A stretch of DNA of 20,020 nucleotides from Alphaproteobacteria bacterium UBA3307. GTDB taxonomy: Bacteria; Pseudomonadota; Alphaproteobacteria; RF32; CAG-239. Position numbers and translations under genes: made by a program. Each line of letters opens with the position of its first letter. The stretch's first letter is position 1. The stretch is taken from the NCBI GenBank assembly GCA_002361365.1, contig DEST01000036.1, positions 1 through 20,020 on the forward strand, read 5' to 3'. The notes beneath the pieces were generated by a model. The model saw only the letters and a list, made by a program, of their open reading frames with translations, did no database searches and was not told the DNA's origin. Below, in pieces: positions 14,708 through 20,020 of the stretch.

Positions 14708-15295
14708 CTATATTTTCCACTTTTCTTTCACTATTTTCATATTTTCTCTAATTTCATTCACTAATTTTTCCAATGCTTCATCTTGCTTGGCTTCCTTCTT
14801 CAAAATCTCATATAATTCCATTGTGGTAATTTCTTGCCGCCAATGTTTTAGCAATAATTCATAGTGCTTGATAATAAACTGCCTGACGGCTTTCACATCT
14901 TCGGGTTTGATATGAATATACTCCTCGTTTTCCAAAACCTTGGGATTTTTTGAAATACTCATCGGTAGAACATCGGTATAAATCCTACCCTCATAACTGT
15001 TTTGGAAAGTCAGCAGAGGTTCAGAGAAATGAATGAGTTTCTGGGTTCGCTGGCTACCGATTTCATCAAGCCGAATATCAACAGGAAGTCCTGTATATTT
15101 TTTATCAATCGTCGCCCAGAAAAACGCAAAATCCTCTTCAAAAACCATATATTGAAGTTCTTTAAAGCTGTATTTGCTTACTTCATTATCATCTACCCCC
15201 ATAGCCACAAACACGCCTTGACTTTCCAGCCATTCTATTAAACTTTCTCTGGTTTCTCCGACAAGCCAACGCTGCCAAAAAAATTGTTTATACAT
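14708..15295 (-). CDS. unrecognised 195-residue protein
   Basis: I start it at the ATG at 15295, with AAAGGAGCG at a good distance; a longer frame from 15334 would run far into the previous gene. It overlaps that gene by eight bases. The first half is aromatic-rich (MYKQFFWQRWLVG; EEDFAFFWATIDKKY) and the second is helical and charged, ending in a Lys/Glu-rich coil. No signal peptide, membrane segment or known motif is apparent. Confidence 0.8.
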   Translation of the reverse strand: MYKQFFWQRWLVGETRESLIEWLESQGVFVAMGVDDNEVSKYSFKELQYMVFEEDFAFFWATIDKKYTGLPVDIRLDEIGSQRTQKLIHFSEPLLTFQNSYEGRIYTDVLPMSISKNPKVLENEEYIHIKPEDVKAVRQFIIKHYELLLKHWRQEITTMELYEILKKEAKQDEALEKLVNEIRENMKIVKEKWKI

Positions 15296-15953
15296 TTTTC
15301 GCTCCTTTCTTTGCCAATTCCGTGATGAAATCAAACTTACAGAGCATCAGTTTTCCGAATAATCCGAGACCTTTGGAAAAATCTATATCAAACTTAAAGC
15401 CAAGCCATTCCCAGTATTCAAAGGGTTTGTTGAAAGATAATTTGAGATAATGTTGGAATGGCAGTGCAAACTCAACCACACGACCAAACGAGCAGTTAAG
15501 GTAGTCCTCATTATAGATTTTGAGCCATTTTGAAGCACAAAACTCTTTATATTCTTCGGGTTGCGGCTCAACATAGTTTTCTGGGATAGTCATCGCTTTA
15601 TCTTGGTAGGCTTTCCACTCATTATCAACCAATTCACCGTATGGGAAATAAATATCCCGATGAGAGTCATATTCATCAACTACTGTCTGACCGAGCCTGA
15701 TGCAAACTTCCCAACCAAACAGGGATATGCTTATCTTTGCCCGTGAGCGTTTGAATTTGAATGATACCGACAATGTGTGTTTCCACTCAAACTCACCGTT
15801 GCCATAGATAGCAAAGTCATACCATCGGCTAAAATGAATTTTAAACTCAAACTCGTAGCCTTTGGGAAATGGCTGACAGAAGAAAAACACCCTGTTGTTT
15901 AGCAACCAAATGACAGTAGTATCGCAAATTTTACTATATCGTATCCACCGCAT
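15288..15953 (-). CDS. unrecognised 221-residue aromatic-rich protein
   Basis: AAGGAG before the ATG at 15953 lies inside the end of the preceding gene (20-base overlap), showing co-translation. The protein is unusually rich in Phe, Trp and Tyr (for example EFEFKIHFSRWYDFAIYG) with alternating patterns that suggest a beta-rich fold in the first half, then a PEEY-containing helix region. No signal peptide is present. I recognise no family. The composition recalls phage-type or immunity proteins only in a general way. Confidence 0.8.
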   Translation of the reverse strand: MRWIRYSKICDTTVIWLLNNRVFFFCQPFPKGYEFEFKIHFSRWYDFAIYGNGEFEWKHTLSVSFKFKRSRAKISISLFGWEVCIRLGQTVVDEYDSHRDIYFPYGELVDNEWKAYQDKAMTIPENYVEPQPEEYKEFCASKWLKIYNEDYLNCSFGRVVEFALPFQHYLKLSFNKPFEYWEWLGFKFDIDFSKGLGLFGKLMLCKFDFITELAKKGAKNV

Positions 15954-16554
15954 CGCCCGACTCCTTCTTTTCTAAAACATTTCTCACCACATCAATGGTT
16001 TTGTAAGTTTGCCAGTTTTGGTATTGATGCTTAAAAGCAAGATTTGCTTTCCTAACCTTTTCCAGCAATTCTAATGGCAATGCCAGAGGATTTTTGCCAT
16101 CTTTATGTTCTCGGGAAATCCGTTCTATCCGTCCGTTTTTAATGTAATCAATAATGATTTTTTGCCCATAATGGGTGATAACCTGATAGGAAATGATTGG
16201 ATTCCCCTCATAGCAAAAACCATCATCCCATAGGCTAAACAGGTCTTTGAGATGAATTTTGTAGTCAGACGATGAGTTCCAAGCCGCACCGCCGACCATT
16301 CCAGCATTGCGGTATGGCAGAAGAAAATCAACAATGATTTGGCTCAACCCGAAATCAGATTGAAAATGTTTTTTATGTTTAATGAAGAAGTCCAAATTAG
16401 CCACAAACCAGCGTCTATCAATCTCCTGCTGACGCTGATATAACTTGCTGAACTCTTTTTCCGTAGCAATGAGTTCGTGGTCTAATTCTTGTTGGGCTTG
16501 ATTTACTTTGTTATACAAGTCAGCATACCGCTGACGGTAATCGTTTAAATTCAT
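15934..16554 (-). CDS. unrecognised 206-residue protein, first gene of the operon
   Basis: AAAAGGAG lies seven bases before the ATG. Residues 1-48 form a predicted coiled coil (YADLYNKVNQAQQELDHE), followed by a mixed domain with GMVGGAAWNSSSDYKIHLKDLFSLWDDGFCYEG and YGQKIIIDYI, and a helical tail. Its 3' end overlaps the next gene. No catalytic motif is recognised. A promoter lies 90 bases upstream within short inverted repeats. Confidence 0.8.
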   Translation of the reverse strand: MNLNDYRQRYADLYNKVNQAQQELDHELIATEKEFSKLYQRQQEIDRRWFVANLDFFIKHKKHFQSDFGLSQIIVDFLLPYRNAGMVGGAAWNSSSDYKIHLKDLFSLWDDGFCYEGNPIISYQVITHYGQKIIIDYIKNGRIERISREHKDGKNPLALPLELLEKVRKANLAFKHQYQNWQTYKTIDVVRNVLEKKESGDAVDTI

Positions 16555-16628
16555 TTTAATCTCCTTTTAGTCCGCTTAAAGTGGGACAAGTTGGTTTATA
16601 AATTCACTTTTTAAGAAATGCTTTTGGC

Positions 16629-16710
16629 ACCTCTGTTAAGAATTGTATATCACGATGGATTGAAAAAATCAAGCGGTATTTTTTTGACTATGTCAGATTT
16701 TGACAGAGGT
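16629..16710. repeat. imperfect inverted repeats flanking the operon promoter
   Basis: ACCTCTGT (16629-16636) and its exact complement ACAGAGGT (16703-16710) face each other around the promoter. Extending inward, 11 of 13 positions match. The pair might be a recombination or operator site. Arms this short are expected by chance fairly often in a gap of this size. Confidence 0.35.
16644..16672 (-). promoter_or_regulatory. promoter of the five-gene operon
   Basis: On the minus strand TTGATT (16672-16667) and TATACA (16649-16644) are spaced by exactly 17 bases, about 90 bases before the first gene. Next to it on the far side are repeated TGAC/GTCA half-sites (16685-16705) that could bind a regulator. 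Confidence 0.55.
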
Positions 16711-16807
16711 ATCCCTATATTTTAAAAGAGTGATATGCAAGTAAAACTGATAATAAAACCAAACAGTGGTTAGGCGAGTGGATAAATCAGTCTAAATAAC
16801 CCTTAAC

Positions 16808-16836
16808 AGAACCGCAAGCATCAAACTTACGGTTCT
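16808..16836 (-). terminator. hairpin at the end of the serine recombinase gene
   Basis: A 7-bp stem (AGAACCG / CGGTTCT) with a 15-base loop straddles the stop codon. It has no clear T-tract on either side, so termination is uncertain. Confidence 0.3.
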
Positions 16837-17435
16837 CCTTTTAAGCCCATTCTATCTATAAATCTGGATAAGGTCATATATTGCACGCCCATAATTTTTG
16901 ATATTTGGTTTTTAGATACCCCTTTATCTAATAAATCTTTTATCCTTTTTGTATTTTTGCTTAATTTCAGTTTTTTATTCTGTGCTTCCTGTGGTCTCCC
17001 GAGTCGTCCGCCTTTGGCTTTCACATTAGCGAGAGCACATTTTGTTCTTTGCGAAATTAAATCCCTTTCAATTTGGGCAGCAATTCCGAAGCAGAATGCT
17101 AACATTTGAGATTGTAAATCATTTCCCAAATGGTAATTTTCTTTGATTGTCTGAACCATACATTTTTTGTTTAAGCAGGTCTGTAATATTAAAAAAGTTT
17201 CAAGAACACTTCTACTCAAACGAGATAATTCCGAGCAAATTAAGGTATCTCCTTTCTTTAATTCTTCCAATAATTGACCTAACTTTCTCTTATTTAAGGG
17301 TTTGCGACTGGAAATGGTTTCTTCAACCCAACGGTCAATCTTAAATCCATTTCTTTCAGCATATTCACTGATTTCGCGTTCCATATGTTCGTAAATTTGT
17401 TGGGTTGATGACACCCTAATATATGCTATAATCAT
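16827..17435 (-). CDS. serine recombinase, invertase/resolvase type
   Basis: The 202-residue protein has the resolvase N-terminal domain with nucleophile Ser9 in YIRVSS, the second arginine cluster in SELSRLSRS (about 68-76), a long E helix (QMLAFCFGIAAQIERDLISQRTKCAL), the linker GRLGRP and a C-terminal helix-turn-helix (GVSKNQISKIMGVQYMTLSRFI). This size and layout match small DNA invertases and resolvases such as Hin, Pin and the Mpi type, not the large serine integrases. Invertases flip promoter or gene segments between inverted repeats; resolvases split cointegrates. AAGGAG seven bases before the ATG supports the start. It lies just upstream of the operon promoter at 16644. Confidence 0.93.
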   Translation of the reverse strand: MIIAYIRVSSTQQIYEHMEREISEYAERNGFKIDRWVEETISSRKPLNKRKLGQLLEELKKGDTLICSELSRLSRSVLETFLILQTCLNKKCMVQTIKENYHLGNDLQSQMLAFCFGIAAQIERDLISQRTKCALANVKAKGGRLGRPQEAQNKKLKLSKNTKRIKDLLDKGVSKNQISKIMGVQYMTLSRFIDRMGLKGEP

Positions 17436-17558
17436 TTAATTTCTCCTTTTTATATATTTATCGGAGAATCAATAAGTTATGAGCTAAATATTCCTCAAAT
17501 ATATTCACCTTTATTTTCAACTAAAATTTTACACATATTCGCCAGATATTTTTCCTGT

Positions 17559-17597
17559 TATTTTAAGTGTATATAAATCGCACAACCACTTAAAATA
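17559..17597. repeat. inverted repeat upstream of the SLOG-like gene
   Basis: Perfect 11-bp arms (TATTTTAAGTG at 17559-17569, CACTTAAAATA at 17587-17597) around 17 bases, in the 283-base gap between the divergent recombinase and the SLOG-like gene. It could be an operator, a recombination site or a weak terminator. The same gap has ATTCCTCAAA and ATTCACCT each present twice. I saw no gene in it. Confidence 0.5.
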
Positions 17598-17718
17598 TAG
17601 GGAGTTTCAAGCAATTTATGAACTAATTCATCATCTTGGTGTTTTGCTAATTCACCTCATTCCTCAAAAAAGGTGATTTATGTTAAATCCGAGATAGGTA
17701 TAATTTTAGGAACGAAAT

Positions 17719-18171
17719 ATGGGGAAAACCTGTGGCTTTCTTGGCAATGATTATGGTATATGTCGTCCGGAAGGGATTAAAGACAGAATTGCTGAGCAAA
17801 TCCGTATTCTCGCTACACAACATAATGTAGATACTTTTTTAGTTGGCGAAAAAGGTAGTTATGAATGGGATACGTATCATACGGTAATCAGGCTGAAAAA
17901 GACGGAGTTTCCATATATTCGCATTGTATTGATGATGACCAGTGTCCAAGACCTGAACAATCATCAGGAAGAAATTGATGATTTTTTCTTTCCTCCTGAT
18001 GTTGAGCACGGAAAACGCTGGTGCATCGTTCGCCGGAATAATTGGATAGCAGATAAGGCTGATTTCATAATAGCCTATAATCGCTACCACGGAAGAGCCT
18101 ATGGATTTTGCAGACGAGCAAAACATAAAGGTGCAACAATTATTGAATTGGCTGATATAATGCAAGAATAA
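17719..18171 (+). CDS. SLOG/DUF1273-like Rossmann-fold protein
   Basis: The 150-residue protein begins KTCGFLGND, continues with VDTFLVGEKGSYEWDTYHTVIRLKKTEFPYIRIVLMM (37-73) and ends ADKADFIIAYNRYHGRAYGFCRRAKHKGATIIEL (111-144). This strand-helix order, with the early glycine turn and the late DFIIAY..G.A..FC..AKHKG.T.I motif, matches small SLOG-type proteins found on bacterial mobile elements. The SLOG superfamily binds nucleotides or related ligands and takes part in nucleotide signalling and defence in other contexts. The ligand here is unknown. AGGAAC before the ATG supports the start. Confidence 0.7.
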   Translation: MGKTCGFLGNDYGICRPEGIKDRIAEQIRILATQHNVDTFLVGEKGSYEWDTYHTVIRLKKTEFPYIRIVLMMTSVQDLNNHQEEIDDFFFPPDVEHGKRWCIVRRNNWIADKADFIIAYNRYHGRAYGFCRRAKHKGATIIELADIMQE

Positions 18172-18215
18172 ATTATACCTAAAACTGATTTTAACAATTT
18201 TAATGGAGATAAAAA

Positions 18216-18428
18216 ATGCCTACTGTATATTCGTCTAATCAAGAATGTTGTGGAACTTGTAGTTGTTGGACTGGAAATCGCAAACTTGCGATGAACAATA
18301 CACAAGTTGAAATAGAAGGTGGCACCAAAGGTGGTTGTGTAAATTCTCAGTCAGGTGAGCGTGATAACAAAAATATTGATTACACTCATAAATGCTGGTG
18401 CTATTCAAAATGGGGAGCCTTGAAATAA
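18216..18428 (+). CDS. small cysteine-rich protein (CCxxCxC ... CWC)
   Basis: GGAG lies eight bases before the ATG. The 70-residue protein has seven cysteines: CCGTCSCW (11-18), one in KGGCVN (41) and HKCWCYSKWGAL at the end. The spacing suggests metal binding, probably zinc or iron-sulfur, or disulfides. I recall small proteins with CGTC-x-x-W-x-G-x-R and a KW-G-A-L end in mobile elements, but no function. A shortened second copy of its tail lies at 18727-18831. Confidence 0.75.
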   Translation: MPTVYSSNQECCGTCSCWTGNRKLAMNNTQVEIEGGTKGGCVNSQSGERDNKNIDYTHKCWCYSKWGALK

Positions 18429-18429
18429 G

Positions 18430-18654
18430 ATGGATGCTAACAAATTTTTCTTAACAAAATGCCCTAAATGTGGGAAAGATGTTGGCATTGATGCTATGAT
18501 ATGCCCTCATTGTAAATCCTTTATTTTCGATAGTAGCAATATTGTTAATAAGAAAAAAAATGCTAATAAGGTGGTTAAAACTTTACCTCCTTATATGATA
18601 ATTATAGTCATTGCCATTATAATTTTCATAGGTGCAATATTATACAATAATTGA
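18430..18654 (+). CDS. zinc-ribbon protein with C-terminal membrane anchor
   Basis: The 74-residue product has CPKCGKDVGIDAMICPHC (11-28), a double CxxC zinc ribbon, then a Lys/Asn-rich linker and one hydrophobic helix (PPYMIIIVIAIIIFIGAILY, about 53-72) at the C-terminus. The ribbon would face the cytoplasm. Similar zinc-ribbon tail-anchored proteins are common and mostly uncharacterised. It starts one base after the previous stop, so the two are probably cotranscribed. Confidence 0.78.
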   Translation: MDANKFFLTKCPKCGKDVGIDAMICPHCKSFIFDSSNIVNKKKNANKVVKTLPPYMIIIVIAIIIFIGAILYNN

Positions 18655-18667
18655 ACCAATAGTTGAA

Positions 18668-18689
18668 TGGGCTGGTTAAAAACAGCCCA
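18668..18689 (+). terminator. intrinsic terminator after the zinc-ribbon gene
   Basis: A 7-bp GC-rich stem (TGGGCTG / CAGCCCA) with an eight-base AT-rich loop follows the stop by 14 bases. The following ATTATT is a weak T-tract. Confidence 0.55.
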
Positions 18690-18726
18690 ATTATTAGGTG
18701 TGATACAGAAAAATTAGGAATAGCAG

Positions 18727-18831
18727 ATGTCTTATTACATTAAATTTCAGTATGCAAATCAGAAATGTATTCAACACATTGGGTATATGCATAGATGTTG
18801 GTGTTATTCCCAAAAGAGAGTATTGAAATAA
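18727..18831 (+). CDS. 34-residue short copy of the Cys-rich protein tail
   Basis: AGGA eight bases before the ATG supports translation. The product starts MSYYIKFQYANQKC and ends HRCWCYSQKRVLK, close to HKCWCYSKWGALK of the gene at 18216. The DNA of the last 42 bases matches 32 of 42 with 18387-18428, so this is a partial duplication. The CCxxCxC half is missing. Its TAA overlaps the ATG of the next gene (TAATG), so it may serve as a translational lead-in even if the peptide is decayed. Confidence 0.5.
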   Translation: MSYYIKFQYANQKCIQHIGYMHRCWCYSQKRVLK

Positions 18832-19748
18832 TGAGTAAAGAATGGCCTTTTTTTATGGAAGCATATGCTCAATATATTGTAAAAAACTGTTATGAAAAGG
18901 GATTGTATTGTGGTAATATGGATTATTATCACGAGGCTTTGGAATTATTAGGATATAACAACCTACCTGATAATGAAAAGGCTGATTTCTATTTGGTAAA
19001 TAATTACAATTTAGGGTATGTTATTCTATATAATAATAGCGATACATATCGTTCATTATTTAATATTTGCCTTGATTCCCTTGGTTATCTTTCCAACACA
19101 TATGGCAGGCATGCCATGGGCGAGTGGATGCAGGTAAAAACGCCCCAAACATTACAAGTGTATTATATTACAAGTAATACTTATAAAGATGTCGCTTTTT
19201 ACCTAATTCCGATGGATAACTGTGTAAGCACAATTAAATACATTACTGCCAGAAAACAAGATAAATTTATTTCTAATGTAAAAAAAGAGGTTATTTATAA
19301 AAAAAATGGTAGATATTTTAAGGATGTCTATATCAAATATATTATTTCAATGAGTTCTAAATCTGGTTTGTTATGCGATTGTAATAAAGATTATTACGGT
19401 AATGACTTAAAAAGATTAGGGTATGAACTGCCTAATGGTATAGAAGGTGATTTTTATGTAATAAGAAACAAGGTAAATTATGCTATACTATGTAAAGATT
19501 CTACAACAGAAAGCATTATATTACGAATTTGCAATGACGCTCTTTCATATTTATATAATACATATGGTAAAGCCGCCAGAGGAAATGTTAAGATTATAAA
19601 AACTCCAAAAGTATATGTAAATGAAATTACAAGTAAAACTTATTATGATATATGGTTTTACATTTTACCAATGGAAAATTATCAAAATACCTTGCAAGAT
19701 ATTGATAAGATGGCGTTGTTGGAAAGTATTAAAAATTTTAAACTTTAA
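18831..19748 (+). CDS. protein of two diverged tandem repeats, function unknown
   Basis: The 305-residue protein from the ATG at 18831 has two copies of a module of about 128 residues (about 11-139 and 166-293). Shared positions include a start YIxKY/YAQYI, GL(Y/L)C, DYY, LGY, ADFY/GDFY, a Y-x-I-L strand, IC-x-D-x-L-x-Y-L-x-NTYG, KTP, ITS-x-TY-x-D and FY-x-x-PM-x-N. No signal, membrane segment or known motif is seen. The start is chosen because TAATG overlaps the preceding small gene and the alternative at 18795 would lie across that gene. Repeats of this kind occur in immunity or binding proteins, but nothing here decides that. Confidence 0.8.
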   Translation: MSKEWPFFMEAYAQYIVKNCYEKGLYCGNMDYYHEALELLGYNNLPDNEKADFYLVNNYNLGYVILYNNSDTYRSLFNICLDSLGYLSNTYGRHAMGEWMQVKTPQTLQVYYITSNTYKDVAFYLIPMDNCVSTIKYITARKQDKFISNVKKEVIYKKNGRYFKDVYIKYIISMSSKSGLLCDCNKDYYGNDLKRLGYELPNGIEGDFYVIRNKVNYAILCKDSTTESIILRICNDALSYLYNTYGKAARGNVKIIKTPKVYVNEITSKTYYDIWFYILPMENYQNTLQDIDKMALLESIKNFKL

Positions 19749-19799
19749 CATAAAAAAACAGGGACTAATTTAATTATTTTAGTAAGAAAGGAAACTACT

Positions 19800-19919
19800 A
19801 TGAAAAATGATAATACATATTCCCAAAATGAGATTGACTTAGCAAAAGCATTAAGTGAAAATATGAATATACTTGAAATACATAAAGAAATAAATCAAGC
19901 ACTTGCTAAGATTTTGTGA
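19800..19919 (+). CDS. 39-residue ORF ending at a TGA, frame open beyond it
   Basis: AAAGGA nine bases before the ATG supports a start at MKNDNTYSQNEIDLAKALSE. The frame meets TGA at 19917-19919 and then stays open for 33 codons to the window edge, with similar Lys/Asn/Ile-rich content (ENNIDEKSKKEYLSILNSV). Either this is a complete short helical protein or a longer gene split by a nonsense mutation. The window cuts off the rest. Confidence 0.42.
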   Translation: MKNDNTYSQNEIDLAKALSENMNILEIHKEINQALAKIL

Positions 19920-20020
19920 GATATTTTAGAAAATAATATAGATGAAAAATCTAAAAAAGAATATCTTTCTATATTAAATAGCGTTATCAATAACAAATTT
20001 AAATTAAATAATAAAAATTA

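Larger units (their letters stand above)
11012..20020. mobile_element. integrated element (genomic island) in tRNA-Trp, right end beyond the window
   Basis: One boundary is the tRNA-Trp 3' half at 11012-11062. Inside are integrase and excisionase genes, two further site-specific recombinases, and many small genes with no housekeeping function. Base composition looks more AT-rich than the backbone, especially from 17436 on. No relaxase, type IV secretion, replication or phage structural gene is visible, so whether it is an integrative conjugative element, a satellite or a phage remnant cannot be said. The end coordinate is only the window edge. Confidence 0.8.

Noticed and set aside
16555..16826. 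Short ORF (12 codons from 16735) in the operon's upstream gap
   Set aside because: It is too short, has only a weak ribosome binding site and no gene to couple to.
19800..20020. Use of TGA as a tryptophan codon
   Set aside because: All tryptophans in recognised genes are TGG, and TGA ends the response regulator, so a changed genetic code is not supported.
11012..20020. Complete prophage or conjugative element
   Set aside because: No terminase, capsid, tail, lysis, relaxase or type IV secretion gene is visible in the part seen.

Overview
The window looks like part of an AT-rich alphaproteobacterial chromosome. It carries an initiator tRNA with the alphaproteobacterial A29 stem variant, a MurA preceded by a small basic protein, cytidylate kinase, LepA and, most tellingly, an RquA-like rhodoquinone-type methyltransferase homologue. 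The last would suit a low-oxygen, possibly host-associated member of the group. The genus cannot be fixed from sequence alone.

Left part (1-10980): chromosomal backbone. From the left: the 5' part of tRNA-fMet (minus); a decayed IS30-type transposase tail; a small basic protein overlapping murA, followed by an overlapping secreted protein (one plus-strand operon); then, on the minus strand, a LuxR-type response regulator followed by an overlapping rquA-like gene; cmk; a possible 50-residue protein; a HAD phosphatase; two related secreted proteins with HExxH motifs that bracket another secreted protein on the opposite strand; a secreted coiled-coil protein; and lepA. Several neighbours are convergent and overlap by a few bases.

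Boundary (10981-11062): a terminator hairpin and the 3' half of a tRNA-Trp gene, from the anticodon stem to CCA, with no 5' half beside it. A tyrosine integrase and an overlapping excisionase-like gene follow at once. I read this as one end (att site) of an integrated element that runs off the right edge, where the intact tRNA-Trp should be.

Right part (11063-20020): the island. It holds three site-specific recombinases: the 359-residue tyrosine integrase, a 200-residue catalytic-domain-only tyrosine recombinase behind a 45-bp inverted repeat that overlaps its promoter, and a serine recombinase of the invertase/resolvase type. Between them is a tightly packed minus-strand operon of five unrecognised genes (13753-16554). 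Its promoter lies between short imperfect inverted repeats, next to the serine recombinase, so I raise phase-variable control as a hypothesis. To the right is a plus-strand cargo cluster: a SLOG-like Rossmann protein, a Cys-rich small protein, a zinc-ribbon membrane protein, a second short Cys-rich copy, and a 305-residue protein made of two diverged tandem repeats. I saw no conjugation, replication or phage structural genes and no CRISPR array, so the type of element (integrative conjugative element, satellite or prophage remnant) stays open.
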